The notes under the pieces are model-generated. The model was not told the origin of the DNA, searched no databases, and saw nothing but the letters and a program-made list of their open reading frames with translations. This document shows, one piece after another, positions 1 to 8,671 of a DNA stretch of 24,129 bases (positions are counted from its first letter, which is position 1; each line of letters opens with the position of its first letter). The translations under genes were made by a program, and so were the position numbers. The DNA is taken from assembly GCA_038227745.1 (NCBI GenBank), contig JBBRPS010000040.1, positions 1-24,129 on the forward strand, in the 5' to 3' direction. The stretch comes from DASPXY01 sp038227745. GTDB lineage: Bacteria; Planctomycetota; Planctomycetia; Gemmatales; Gemmataceae.

Positions 1-1455
1 GCGGCCCTGGTGGCTGTCGGCCAGGAAGCGGTCGGACCAGAACGCCACGCCACGGCAGCCCACGCCCAGCGCGGTATAGGTCAGGAGGCGGATCTGCTCG
101 GGCTGCGGGCCGATCGGCTCGGTGAACCCCTGCGCCGACGTCCGCTCGTAGAGCAGGCCGGCGTGCCACTCCGGCGTGTGCGTCTGCACGTAGGTCCACA
201 GGAACGTGCCGGGGTTGGCGAGCCGGCGGCGCTGCTCCAGCCAGTTGCGGTACTGCACCAGGTCCATCGTCGTCATGAGCGGCCAGCGGTGGACGCCGAG
301 GAGGTTGAAGTTGCCGGAGTAGCGCGCCAGGCCGTCCCAGGCGTCGATGCCGAGCGGCCGCTGTGGGTCGGCGGAGCGGACGAACTGGGCGGAGCGGCTC
401 ACCAGCTGGCTCTGCTCGTAGGACACGGCGTTGCCGAGTTGCCAGAAGAGGACGTTGTCCGGTTCCGCAAACCGGCGCACCTCGCCGCCCAGGCCGTCCG
501 CCGAGGTCAGACGGGCGTCGTCGGTGGCGACAGGCAGGTGCGGCGCCAGCCAGAAGCCCAGGTCCGCCGCCTGGCGCAGCAGGCGCGGGTCGGCGTTGTA
601 GTCGCACAGCAGCGTGTTGAAGCCGGCCTCGCGCAGCACCTTGACGGGCGTGTCGGTCCAGCGGATGCCGCGGAAGAAGAAACGGCGGTTGTCCACCAGC
701 AAGTGCGCGCCGTTGAACTCCACCTGGGAGGCGCGCCGCCCTGGGCGTGAGGCCGTTCCGGCAGCGGGCGGGCCGCCGGGACGCGCAGTCAGGGCGCCGG
801 GCGCCGGCTCCAGCACGGGGCCGACCTCAAGGGCGTCGATCCACACCTCCGACACGCCGGGGCCGCCGTAGACGTTGAGCAGCAGCGCGTCGATGTAGGC
901 GTCGGTGACGTTGACGGGACGGCGGAGCTGGGCCTGCATCATCAGCTGCTGCTGCTTGACGAGGGCGACGGCGCGGCCGAGGTCGAGGTGGCGCCACCGC
1001 CCGGGCGGGCCACGGTAGATCTCGCCGCGGACGAGGGTGGTCAGGCGGTCGTCGAGGCTGTTGGGGTCGCGCTCGTTGGGGAAGACGACGCGGGCGAGCA
1101 GCTGCACGCCGGGCCGGTTGGACTTGACCCAGACGCCGACGCTCAACTCGTCGCTGATGGGGGCGCGAGCGGTGGCGTACTGGTAGTAGATAAAGCTGCC
1201 CTGGCGGGCGCTGACGCGCAGGGACTCGCAGCGCTGGCCGTCGTGGGCGCCCTGGTCGGTCATGGAGTGGGCCTGTTCGTCGTAGGCCACGTCGGCGCTG
1301 CCCTTGACCCAGGAGGGGGTGTTGGTCTCGAAACTGTTGCGGTGGACCTGCTGGGCCGCGCACGGGAAGAGACAGAACGCCAGCGGGAGAAGGAGAGCCA
1401 GACCCGTCCCGGCGGCCGCGAGGAACCGCCGCCCCGGCACCCGTGTGTACCGCAT
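1..1455 (-). CDS. Secreted glycoside-hydrolase-like protein, 3' end outside window
   Basis: The 485 codons in the window run open to the left edge, so the C-terminus is missing. The ATG at 1455 follows an AAAGGAG ribosome site about 8 nt upstream. The N-terminus (MRYTRVPGRRFLAAAGTGLA...) is a signal peptide ending near CAAQQ, so the product is exported. Residues about 36-225 look like a beta-sandwich, carbohydrate-binding-like domain (SFETNTPSWVKG; SVGVWVKSNRPG). From about residue 245 the pattern changes to a (beta/alpha)8-type fold: FFFRGIRW, then REAGFNTLLCDYNADP, VLFWQLGN, RPLGIDAWDG and TFLWTYVQTHTPEWH. This is the order seen in glycoside-hydrolase-like proteins that begin with a 'my husk is...' type barrel strand. 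The catalytic acids cannot be assigned. The substrate is unknown; binding or hydrolysis of a polysaccharide is inferred from fold alone. Confidence 0.6.
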   Translation of the reverse strand, partial: MRYTRVPGRRFLAAAGTGLALLLPLAFCLFPCAAQQVHRNSFETNTPSWVKGSADVAYDEQAHSMTDQGAHDGQRCESLRVSARQGSFIYYQYATARAPISDELSVGVWVKSNRPGVQLLARVVFPNERDPNSLDDRLTTLVRGEIYRGPPGRWRHLDLGRAVALVKQQQLMMQAQLRRPVNVTDAYIDALLLNVYGGPGVSEVWIDALEVGPVLEPAPGALTARPGGPPAAGTASRPGRRASQVEFNGAHLLVDNRRFFFRGIRWTDTPVKVLREAGFNTLLCDYNADPRLLRQAADLGFWLAPHLPVATDDARLTSADGLGGEVRRFAEPDNVLFWQLGNAVSYEQSQLVSRSAQFVRSADPQRPLGIDAWDGLARYSGNFNLLGVHRWPLMTTMDLVQYRNWLEQRRRLANPGTFLWTYVQTHTPEWHAGLLYERTSAQGFTEPIGPQPEQIRLLTYTALGVGCRGVAFWSDRFLADSHQGR

Positions 1456-1752
1456 TGCCCTGCTCCTTTGTCCTGGGACCGCGCGCCGCGCCTTTTTCGA
1501 GGGGCGGGTTTTTACCACAAGCGCTGTTAACGGGGAAGGGCAATCCTGTTACGAGAAGTTAACCGCGCCGCCGCCGCCGCGCCGGGCGGCGAACCGCGCA
1601 TGGCCTTGTTTGTGAAGGAGTTGCGGAGACACGGCGGTTTCTCGGGGGTCGTGGCGCGGGAGTTGCTTGAGAGGAGAGAGTTCTCAGCCCGTGACTCCGC
1701 TTCGCAATCCCTTATGGCAGGGGTTGCGCCCTCTTCGTCGAGGAGATCCGGC
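1456..1752. other. Divergent intergenic region
   Basis: About 300 bp separates the divergent genes at 1455 (minus) and 1753 (plus), so promoters for both should lie here. Two GTTAAC palindromes (near 1527 and 1558) and an A/T-poor background are visible. I could not pick a convincing -35/-10 pair on either strand. An in-frame ATG at 1600 would extend the plus-strand gene by 51 codons, but it has no good ribosome site and the added sequence does not look like protein. Confidence 0.4.
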
Positions 1753-2031
1753 ATGGCAGGTACCCAACGACCGAGTAGCGCCAAGGACGAGTTGCCCCAG
1801 GACGTGCTCGACCTGCGCTCCCGGGTGGACCGGCTGCCGCGGGGGCCGCGTGACGAGTTGCTGCCCCTGTGTGAGCGGGTCTGCCATTTCGTCCGCCTGC
1901 AGGGGCGGCTGATCCGCATCGCCCAGGAGGCGGTCGATCAGTTGCATCTGGACGTGAAATACCTGCTCTTCGACCTGGAAGCGACGCAGCGCGAGCGCGA
2001 GGCGCTGCGCGAGGAGCTGGAGGACTCGTGA
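1753..2031 (+). CDS. Small coiled-coil protein of unknown function
   Basis: This is a 92-residue soluble protein. The ATG at 1753 is preferred because AGGAG sits 7 nt upstream (1741-1745); an upstream in-frame ATG at 1600 lacks one. There is no signal peptide or membrane segment. The first 20 residues are polar. From about residue 22 the protein is helical, with a heptad-like leucine pattern (LDLRSRVDRL, LLPLCERVCHFVRLQGRLIRIAQEAVDQL) and a highly charged C-terminal helix rich in Glu and Arg (FDLEATQREREALREELEDS). I do not recognise a named domain. A role as a dimerising adaptor or small regulator is possible but only a guess. It is followed by a strong three-armed palindrome and then by the convergent sugar kinase gene. 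Confidence 0.6.
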   Translation: MAGTQRPSSAKDELPQDVLDLRSRVDRLPRGPRDELLPLCERVCHFVRLQGRLIRIAQEAVDQLHLDVKYLLFDLEATQREREALREELEDS

Positions 2032-2112
2032 AGCGCGGCTCCCTCGCCACCCCCTTGCCGAGGCAAGAACCCCAGTCGAGCGGGCGGCAGGGCGACCGGC
2101 GGGAAATCGTAT

Positions 2113-2171
2113 CCCCGTAGGACGGCTCTCCCGAGCCGTCCCGGACGGGTCAGGAGACCCGTCCTACGGGG
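2113..2171. repeat. Perfect three-way-junction palindrome
   Basis: The outer arms CCCCGTA (2113-2119) and TACGGGG (2165-2171) pair exactly. Between them lie two perfect hairpins: 2120-2141 (9-bp stem, TCCC loop) and 2143-2164 (9-bp stem, AGGA loop), separated by one base. The outer pairing can alternatively extend to 13 bp by competing with the inner arms. The element lies between two convergent genes (stops at 2031 and 2224), so it could end transcription from both sides, although no T-tract follows it. Confidence 0.85.
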
Positions 2172-2223
2172 AAACCAAGCTCTGCCACTCGCCGAGTTGG
2201 CTTGCCGTTTCGCGCGCAGGCAT

Positions 2224-3267
2224 TCACTGGGGACCGGCCACCTCCCGCCAGCGCTGGCGCACCTGCTCGGGGGAAGCGGTGCCGGTCGTACCGATCTGCT
2301 GGATAGTGATCGACGCGACCAGGTTGCCGAACGCCGCTGCCTCTTCCAGAGTCGCCCCGGCGGCCACCGCACAGGCGATGCCCGCACTGGTGCTGTCGCC
2401 GGCGCCGACGATGTCGATCGGCCCCGTCACCGGGTAGGCCGGGACGAAGGTGGTCCGAACTTCGTTGCCCTCCCACCGCCCCACACAGATGCCCTGCTCC
2501 CCCAGCGTACAGAAGACAGGCCACCGGCACCGCACCGCAAAGGCCTTCACCATCGCCTCGCTGTCCGTGGACGGTGGGACGCCCCACGCGAGGAGGCCGG
2601 CGCGGCATTCGCGCTCGTTGGGCTTGACGCTCACCGAGCGGAACAACTCGACGCGCGTGCGGCTGTCGGCCAGGACAAACTTCGCGGGGTCGGCGTCAGC
2701 CAACTGAGCCAGCGCCTCGCGCACGCATCTGGTGACAACGCCGCACTCCGCCTCGCTGACCTGGTCCAGCACCAGCACGGCGTCCGCCCTCTTCCAGGCC
2801 AGCGATACGGCGGTCAGCACATCCTCCGCGCGTGCCCACGGCAGCGGCGAGCGGTTCTTGATGTCGAGCCGGTTCAGCTCGCGCGGCGGCCGCCCCTGCT
2901 CGTGCAGCATGGGTTTGGTGTACGTCGGCGTGCGGCGGCTGTCATCGCGGTAAACGAAGCCGCAGTCCACGCCGAGGCGCTTCAACTCGCGCAGCAGTTC
3001 GTAGCCCTCGCCGTCGTCGCCGATCACCGCGACGGGGACGATGCTGCCGACGCCGAGCGCCGCCAGGTTGTTGATGATCGTCCCGGCGGCCCCGGGAAAG
3101 GAGCGGATATTGACGACCTGGTAAGCGTCCAGCCCGGTTTCCAGGGACGGCTCGGTGAGGGCGGTGTCGAGGTCGAGGTAGCGGTCGAGGAACAGGTCGC
3201 CGACGACGGCGACGGTCAGCGACGGCAGGCGGGCGAGGATCTCGTCAACGCGGACTGCGGTCAACAT
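2224..3267 (-). CDS. PfkB-family sugar kinase, RfaE1/HldE-kinase-like
   Basis: The 347-residue cytoplasmic protein matches the ribokinase/PfkB fold. It starts with the VVGDLFLDRYL strand typical of the kinase half of HldE/RfaE, which phosphorylates D-glycero-beta-D-manno-heptose 7-phosphate at C1. Near residue 59 is GAAGTIINNLAALG, corresponding to the substrate-binding GGAANVA region. Near residues 285-293 is DIVGAGDST, the second PfkB signature, whose Asp291 is the expected catalytic base; GNLVASITIQQIGTTGTAS follows, as in RfaE. Length fits a stand-alone kinase domain; no nucleotidyltransferase half is attached. No heptose or LPS genes are nearby, so the substrate stays open and another phosphosugar is possible. 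The ATG at 3267 has only a weak ribosome site. Confidence 0.75.
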   Translation of the reverse strand: MLTAVRVDEILARLPSLTVAVVGDLFLDRYLDLDTALTEPSLETGLDAYQVVNIRSFPGAAGTIINNLAALGVGSIVPVAVIGDDGEGYELLRELKRLGVDCGFVYRDDSRRTPTYTKPMLHEQGRPPRELNRLDIKNRSPLPWARAEDVLTAVSLAWKRADAVLVLDQVSEAECGVVTRCVREALAQLADADPAKFVLADSRTRVELFRSVSVKPNERECRAGLLAWGVPPSTDSEAMVKAFAVRCRWPVFCTLGEQGICVGRWEGNEVRTTFVPAYPVTGPIDIVGAGDSTSAGIACAVAAGATLEEAAAFGNLVASITIQQIGTTGTASPEQVRQRWREVAGPQ

Positions 3268-3363
3268 CGCCGAACTCGGGGAGAAGGGAGCAGTGGGCCG
3301 TGGGGACGCGCGGGCGCTGGCAGTTTATCTTCGTCGGGTCGGGTTTCAAGGAAGAGCATCCTG

Positions 3364-3396
3364 GCGGGTCGGGGACGTGAGTCCCCGACGGGCCGC
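3364..3396. repeat. Hairpin just 3' of the large membrane-protein gene
   Basis: GTCGGGGAC (3368-3376) and GTCCCCGAC (3381-3389) form a perfect 9-bp stem with a GTGA loop. Flanking GCGG (3364-3367) and CCGC (3393-3396) can extend it across an unpaired GGG. The last base is one nucleotide from the stop codon of the minus-strand gene at 3398. No T-run follows in the direction of transcription. Confidence 0.7.
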
Positions 3397-3397
3397 G

Positions 3398-6300
3398 CTA
3401 CCCGCCTTGGCGGGGCTGCCCGGGGGGCGCGCCCTGGGCCGCCGGCGCGGGGACCACCGATTTCGCCAGGGCGGCGGCCAGGGTCGTGAACTGCCCGCTC
3501 AACACCGAAGTCAGCGTCACGCTCGTGCTGGCCAGCAGGACCGTGGCGAACCCGGCGCTCCGCCACACGCCGCCGAAGCGCGCCAGCTTGCCCCAGCGGA
3601 ACTGCTCGCCCAGCGTCCGGCGGAGCGTGGTGGCGTCGAACGCCAGCACTCCCAGGCCCGCGAAGAACAAAAAGATCAGGGCGCCGTGCAGTAACAGCGC
3701 TGTCACCTCCTCACCCGTCACGGCCAGCACCAGCCAGACCGGCGCCGGGCAGCCCAGTGCCACCAGCCCCACCCCCATCCCCTTGGCCAGGCCGCTCGTG
3801 CCGCGCAGGTACGGGAAGAAATACCCGAAGAAGAACGCCGACCCCAGCCCCGTGCCGATCAGCAGGGCCCCGTCGGCGACCAGGGTCAGCAGCGGGAACG
3901 GGTTGCCCCGCTGCAGCAGCGGCGGCACGACCGCGGCGGCGTAGACCAGCCCGAGCGGCAGCAGGATCAGCAGCCCGCACCGCGCCGACCAGCAGGCGTT
4001 CTGCCAGTTCCCCTCCCACGGCCCGACCTCCAGAGCGGCGTGCCGCTTTTTCAACCCCGGCCCCAACTCCACCTCCCCGCCCTGGGAGTCCACCCGCCCG
4101 CGGATCTCCGCCTGCCGTTTCTCCGCCTCGCCCAGGGACAACTCCCCCGCGAGCACCTTGTTCTTCAACTTCTCCAGGCCGGCCTCCAGTTGCCTGGCCT
4201 CCTCCGCCCGGACGGCGTGCTCGATCAGCGCCGCTCGGTCGCGGCACACCGCCGGCGTCAGCACGTCGAGCGCCAGCCGTTGGCATGGCGGCTTGACCAC
4301 GAGCCGGCGGTAGGCGAGCAGCGCCAGCAGGAACGGCACCGGCACGACCGCCCACCAGGCGTCCTGGGTGCCGACCAGGTAGATGCCGAACAGCAGCGCC
4401 CCCACGCTCAGGGCCGGTTCGGTGCAGTCCCCCGGCAGGATCAAGCCCGCCGCCTTCCCCCCGGCCGCCGTCTGGTCCCTGTTCGTCACCCCGCGCAGCA
4501 GCGGGACGATGCCGAGCAGAGCGACCACGGGCACCAGCCGGCCGACTGCCCCGGCGAAGACCAGCCCGTTGTAATGCAGCGTGTCGGAAACCGACGGGGG
4601 GCCGAAGCTCGAACCGAAGGCGGACCCAAACAGGACGGGCAGGAGCAGCCCCAGGCACGCGGCCAGCGCCACCGGCCACACCCGCGCCGGCCACAGCAGG
4701 CCGGACCAGTCCGCGGCCGCCACGACGAGCGGCACGCCCAGCGGCAGCAGGGCCAGCAGCAGGAAGACGCGGTAGCCCGTCACGCCCGGCGGCAGCAGCG
4801 CTGCCAGCAGCCAGGCTGTGCCGTGCAGGACCAGGCTCATCAGAAGGGCCCCCAGCAGGCCCCACAGGGTCGCCACCAGCCACAGCCGCGGCCCGGCCCT
4901 CCGCACCCGGCGTGCGGCGAGCAGCAGGCCCCCGACGAAGGCGCTCAGCAGCAGCGCGCCCGCCAGCCGCAGGGCCGGGGTGTTCGAGGCGACGAGCCTG
5001 CCCCGCCCGAGGAGGAAGTCGCGGACCGGCTCCAGGTAGAACAGGAGGTTGGCGGCGTCCTGGGACAACTGCAGGGCCGGGGCCAGGAAGCAGAGGGCGA
5101 TCAGCCACCTCGCCCACCCCGCGAACCGGTCCGCGGTGGGCGCGTCGAACGCGCCGCCGGCCCGCTCGCGCTCCAGCAGCCACAGCCCCCACACCAGCGG
5201 CAGGGCATTCAGGAACCCGAGCAGGAGGTAGGGGAGGCCGACCAGGTAGTAGGGCAGGTACTGGAACGGCGACAGCTGCAGGAACTGCAGCAGGCCCAGG
5301 GACTGCCCGCCCGCGTCGTAGGTGAACCGCACCGCCAGGCGCTCCCCCTCGAAGCCGCGCTCGCCCCCGGTCCAGGTGACGCGGCGGCGCTCCGCCCGGG
5401 AAGGCGCCGGCCCCGCGGGCAGCAGGGTGTAATCCGCGGCGGCGATGGTGAGCGTGTCGCCCGGGGCAGCCGGGAAGGACCTCAACCCCGCGACGGTGAG
5501 GTCGCCGTCGAACAGTGGGATCGTGGGTGGCCGGAGGGAGCGCCCGGCGGCGGGCGCGGCGCGGACCGTCGTCTTGCCGTCGGCGGTGCTGACCTCGGGG
5601 TGGGCGCCGTCGAACAGCATGCTCAGGGGCACGCCCCTGATCTGGCCCCCGATCTGGTCCCCGATCAGGACGTCCGGGAAGACGCGGACGAGGAAGTGGG
5701 GGAAGTCGAGACGGCCGGCGGCGAGGTCGCGCACCCGGCTGTCGTCCTGGGGGAGGGTGGCCTCGGCCTGCACGGTCAGGGCGCGGAGCGAGAGGGTCAC
5801 CGTCAGGCTCCGTGTGGCCGTGACGGCGGCGCCGCGCGGCAGGGCGTTGGGGGCGTAGAACACTTCCGCCGGCGCGGCGGCCGGGCCCTTGCGCGGCGCG
5901 GCGACCGGCGCACCGGGGAGTCTTCCCGGCCCGGCCTGCGCGGAGACGGTGTAGGTACCCGGTCCGGGCAACCGCACCGCCTGGCGGAAGCGTCCGTCAG
6001 GGCCGGCCTGCACGGGGGGCTGTTGTTGCTTATCGATGAGGATGGTGACGTCCGCACCCGGCGCGGCCTTGCCCTGCACGACAAGATCCGGCCGGTTCAC
6101 GGCGGCGGGCAGGGGGTCGAGGGCGGGCGCGGGGGGCGGGTCGGGAGAGTAGAAGACGCCGCGGGGCAGGAGGGTAGTTTGCTCCTGCCACCACCCCGCC
6201 AGTCTCTCCCATTTCGCCTTGACGTCAATCCGATTGAACCCCGGTTCAAGGGGGACGCTGACCTGGAAATCCCCCTGGGCCGCGGCGGACGGCGCCGGCA

Positions 6301-6526
6301 CGCGCACGCCGTTGACGAGGACCTCCACCTCGGCGGCCGGGCTGACGCGGCCTTTGACCGGGAAGGTCGGGACGAGCGTTTGGGTCGAGTGCGGCAGGGC
6401 CGGCGGGTTCGTCACCTCGAGCTCGAGGCCGGCACCCTCCCGCGCCAGGAGCGCCACGAGGGCGGAGAGCAGCGGACAGAGCAACAGGGGCAGCCAGGTG
6501 AGCCGCCGCCACAGGTGGACGGGCAT
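3398..6526 (-). CDS. Large multi-pass membrane protein with Ig-like N-terminal domains
   Basis: This is a 1042-residue protein. The ATG at 6526 is chosen because GGAGGG sits 7 nt upstream and a signal anchor (LTWLPLLLCPLLSALVALL) follows directly; the frame stays open 36 codons further upstream, but that stretch is basic and unlike a leader. Residues about 35-245 carry two Ig-like or glucodextranase-B-like repeats (VEVLVNGVRVP...FNRIDVKAKW; DVTILIDKQQQ...YTVSAQAG). Residues 245-405 are a beta-rich extracytoplasmic part. About 12-14 hydrophobic segments follow (roughly 430-740 and 850-1010), split by a charged coiled coil at about 765-812. The tail is Pro/Gly/Gln-rich. I recognise no enzyme motif. 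A large envelope protein or transporter-like scaffold is plausible. A hairpin lies immediately after the stop. Confidence 0.65.
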   Translation of the reverse strand: MPVHLWRRLTWLPLLLCPLLSALVALLAREGAGLELEVTNPPALPHSTQTLVPTFPVKGRVSPAAEVEVLVNGVRVPAPSAAAQGDFQVSVPLEPGFNRIDVKAKWERLAGWWQEQTTLLPRGVFYSPDPPPAPALDPLPAAVNRPDLVVQGKAAPGADVTILIDKQQQPPVQAGPDGRFRQAVRLPGPGTYTVSAQAGPGRLPGAPVAAPRKGPAAAPAEVFYAPNALPRGAAVTATRSLTVTLSLRALTVQAEATLPQDDSRVRDLAAGRLDFPHFLVRVFPDVLIGDQIGGQIRGVPLSMLFDGAHPEVSTADGKTTVRAAPAAGRSLRPPTIPLFDGDLTVAGLRSFPAAPGDTLTIAAADYTLLPAGPAPSRAERRRVTWTGGERGFEGERLAVRFTYDAGGQSLGLLQFLQLSPFQYLPYYLVGLPYLLLGFLNALPLVWGLWLLERERAGGAFDAPTADRFAGWARWLIALCFLAPALQLSQDAANLLFYLEPVRDFLLGRGRLVASNTPALRLAGALLLSAFVGGLLLAARRVRRAGPRLWLVATLWGLLGALLMSLVLHGTAWLLAALLPPGVTGYRVFLLLALLPLGVPLVVAAADWSGLLWPARVWPVALAACLGLLLPVLFGSAFGSSFGPPSVSDTLHYNGLVFAGAVGRLVPVVALLGIVPLLRGVTNRDQTAAGGKAAGLILPGDCTEPALSVGALLFGIYLVGTQDAWWAVVPVPFLLALLAYRRLVVKPPCQRLALDVLTPAVCRDRAALIEHAVRAEEARQLEAGLEKLKNKVLAGELSLGEAEKRQAEIRGRVDSQGGEVELGPGLKKRHAALEVGPWEGNWQNACWSARCGLLILLPLGLVYAAAVVPPLLQRGNPFPLLTLVADGALLIGTGLGSAFFFGYFFPYLRGTSGLAKGMGVGLVALGCPAPVWLVLAVTGEEVTALLLHGALIFLFFAGLGVLAFDATTLRRTLGEQFRWGKLARFGGVWRSAGFATVLLASTSVTLTSVLSGQFTTLAAALAKSVVPAPAAQGAPPGQPRQGG

Positions 6527-6770
6527 GACGCATCCCTCCGGGCGGCCGGGACAGGCCGGCCGCTTTACGGCGATACCCCCTCGATCGCTCTGTTCCCGCT
6601 TGCCAAGCGTAGCGGCGCCCGGGCCCCGCGCCAAGCCCCCGGGCGGCGCGCCGAGCTGATTGCCTGCCAGCGCCCTTGACTCGGCCCCCTCTCGTTCGGC
6701 GGCGACAGAGCGGCGGCCGGGTGCTATGCTGGCGGCAGGGCGGTTTCACGAACCCACGGAGGACCGTCGC

Positions 6771-7580
6771 ATGAAATCTCCATTCCCGGGCATGGACCCC
6801 TACATCGAAGGCTGCGGGTTGTGGGCTGATTTTCATAGTCACCTGATCGAACGAATCGGCGACAAACTGGCGGAGGCTACCCCCGCACGTTACCTGGTTC
6901 GGACCGGGGAGCGGTCCTATCTGGTCCTCGTGGGCTCGGAGGGGAAGACCGCTTATCCGTTCTTGCCCGACGTCAGTGTCGCCACTCCGGAGCGCCCCGG
7001 GAAGTCGTCGAGAAAGGAGGGCGGCACGGCGGTGGTCGAACCGAAGGGCGGGGCCGAGCCGATCCTGTTGCGTGCCTTCATCGAGGAGGAGCACCGCGAG
7101 CCTTTCGTGGAGATTTACGAGGCCACCCCCGAACAGCGTCTGGTGACGACCATCGAGGTTCTCTCCCCCAGCAACAAGCGCCCCGACAGCCCCGGCCGCG
7201 ATCTGTACCTCCGCAAGCGCCGGAGCGTCATGCTGGGGGGAGTACACCTGCTGGAGATCGACCTGCTGCGCGGCGGCGAGCGCATGCCGATGCTCGACCC
7301 GTGGCCGGCGAGCCCTTACACCCAGATGGTCGCCCGGGCGAGGAAGCCCCACGCCTGCCTGGTCTGGCAGGGCCACTTCCGGAAGCCGCTGCCCGCGGTC
7401 CGCGTGCCGCTGGCGAAACCGGACGCGGACATCTCCCTGGACCTGCAACCCCTGATCGACTCCATCTACGAGCGATATCGGTATGCCCAGAGCATCGACT
7501 ACACGCAGCCACTGAGTCCGCCGCTCGCCCCTGAAGAGGCCGCCTGGCTGAAGCGGCAGCTCAAGGGTCGGCAGGAGTAA
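6771..7580 (+). CDS. DUF4058 family protein
   Basis: This is a 269-residue soluble protein beginning MKSPFPGMDPYIE, the hallmark N-terminus of DUF4058, a family common in planctomycetes and cyanobacteria. The ATG at 6771 has GGAGG 8 nt upstream; a longer in-frame start at 6660 adds unrelated sequence. Conserved features include FHSHLIERIGDKL (about 21-33), PDVSV with Asp67, EVLSPSNK (129-136), the Y-KR helix (LYLRKRRSVML) and HLLEIDLLRGG. The spacing Asp, then E-x-LSPS-x-K, then a Tyr/Lys/Arg helix, resembles the PD-(D/E)XK nuclease-like Uma2/DUF820 pattern. That comparison is my inference and no activity is established. It stands alone, transcribed toward the end of the six-gene minus-strand cluster. 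Confidence 0.85.
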   Translation: MKSPFPGMDPYIEGCGLWADFHSHLIERIGDKLAEATPARYLVRTGERSYLVLVGSEGKTAYPFLPDVSVATPERPGKSSRKEGGTAVVEPKGGAEPILLRAFIEEEHREPFVEIYEATPEQRLVTTIEVLSPSNKRPDSPGRDLYLRKRRSVMLGGVHLLEIDLLRGGERMPMLDPWPASPYTQMVARARKPHACLVWQGHFRKPLPAVRVPLAKPDADISLDLQPLIDSIYERYRYAQSIDYTQPLSPPLAPEEAAWLKRQLKGRQE

Positions 7581-7618
7581 GCGGTCAAAACGTATATAAA
7601 GACTCGCTTACCGACGGC

Positions 7619-8590
7619 TCAGGAGGCGTCCTCGGCTTGCAGGGCCGCACGGTGCAGGTGCGGCACGGTCAGGCGGTGGTCGCCCTGGACGTAGAAGCTC
7701 TCGCCGCCGTCCGCGACGGTCCGCACCAGGATCGTCTTCCACGGCCGGTAATAGTAGCGCGGGTCGCTCCTGGGCGCCTGCTGCCGCGTGTCGCCCTCCA
7801 GCGGCAGCAGATCGAAGACGCCCGTCGTGAAACGCCGGATCTCGCGGCCCTCCTGGTGGGCGACATTACGGGCCATCGCCAGCGCCTTGAGATACACCTC
7901 CGGCCCCATCACCGCTGAGCCGAAATTCAGCAGTACCCCGCCCTCCAGGCCCGTCACCGTCTGCGCGAACGCGAGGAAGTCCTGGTAGCTCGTCTGCCCG
8001 ACGGCCGCCCCGTCACAGTTGGGGTGCTCGTGCAGGATGTCGTAGCCGATGCCGACGTGGACTGTCACCGGCACGCCGAGACGCACGCCCGCCGCCAGTA
8101 CGCTGACGTCTTTGTGCGGAAAGTCGCCTTCGAGGATCTCCCGCCCCAGCGCCTCGCCCAGGCCCAGCCCGGCGCTCGCCCCACGGCGGATCACGTCGTT
8201 CATGCGCCCCGTCTCGCGCCACAGGCCGAACTCGCCGGTCTGGATGTAGCGGGCCACGCTCTCCGTGGTGGCGCCGACCAGGGCGAACTCCCAGTCGTGG
8301 ATCGGGCCGGCGCCGTTCATGGCGATATGCGTCAGCAGGCCACGCTCCATCAGATCGATCAGGTGGCGGGCCACGCCGGCGCGCAGGACGTGTGCGCCCA
8401 TCAGCAGCATACGGGCGGCGCCGCGCCGCTTCGCCTCCACCAGGCGCCGGCCGAGCAGCGGCAGGGCCTCGTGCGGAAAGGGCGGCAGCACGCCGTCCAG
8501 CGGCAGGACCACGGACAGGTCGAGGTCGTGCTGCCGCTGCGCCAGCGACTGGATGCGCAGGCGCGAGCGGTCGAAGAGGAGGTGCGGCAT
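7619..8590 (-). CDS. Deoxyhypusine-synthase-like enzyme
   Basis: This is a 323-residue cytoplasmic protein. The ATG at 8590 has GGGAG about 6 nt upstream; an in-frame GTG at 8659 is possible but weaker. The sequence GLLTHIAMNGAGPIHDWE (about 84-101) corresponds to the NAD-binding region of deoxyhypusine synthases, and LLNFGSAVMGPEVYLKAL (about 220-237) is typical of the bacterial branch. Near the C-terminus RPWKTILVR places Lys285 where the enzyme's essential lysine (SWGKI in eukaryotes) is expected. Family chemistry is NAD-dependent transfer of a 4-aminobutyl group from spermidine; many bacterial members instead make or remodel polyamines. It is the last gene of the peptide cluster, 81 bp after the protease gene. 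Whether it takes part in that pathway is unclear, because the presumed core peptide has no lysine. Confidence 0.65.
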   Translation of the reverse strand: MPHLLFDRSRLRIQSLAQRQHDLDLSVVLPLDGVLPPFPHEALPLLGRRLVEAKRRGAARMLLMGAHVLRAGVARHLIDLMERGLLTHIAMNGAGPIHDWEFALVGATTESVARYIQTGEFGLWRETGRMNDVIRRGASAGLGLGEALGREILEGDFPHKDVSVLAAGVRLGVPVTVHVGIGYDILHEHPNCDGAAVGQTSYQDFLAFAQTVTGLEGGVLLNFGSAVMGPEVYLKALAMARNVAHQEGREIRRFTTGVFDLLPLEGDTRQQAPRSDPRYYYRPWKTILVRTVADGGESFYVQGDHRLTVPHLHRAALQAEDAS

Positions 8591-8606
8591 GGGAAACTCC
8601 CAGAAG

Positions 8607-8628
8607 CCCACGGGCTCCACCCCGTGGG
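8607..8628. repeat. Hairpin between the protease and deoxyhypusine-synthase-like genes
   Basis: CCCACGGG (8607-8614) and CCCGTGGG (8621-8628) form a perfect 8-bp stem with a 6-nt loop. On the minus strand it lies 43 nt after the protease stop and just upstream of the ribosome site of the next gene, so it could lower expression of that gene. No T-tract is present. Confidence 0.6.
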
Positions 8629-8671
8629 GATGAACGGGGGAAGGGGATGTCGGCGGCACAGGCTGGCAGGT

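Noticed and set aside
10..750. Long plus-strand open frame, Val/Ala/Arg-rich
   Set aside because: It is the antisense of the secreted hydrolase-like gene. The minus strand gives a signal peptide, domain-like sequence and a ribosome site; the plus strand gives only low-complexity residues.
4040..6679. 879-codon plus-strand open frame
   Set aside because: It is opposite the membrane-protein gene and consists of Gln/Arg/Gly/Pro-rich sequence caused by GC bias. The minus strand shows clear membrane helices and Ig-like domains.
7619..8590. Deoxyhypusine-synthase-like enzyme modifying a core lysine of the peptide
   Set aside because: The presumed core (97-117) contains no lysine; lysines occur only in the leader.
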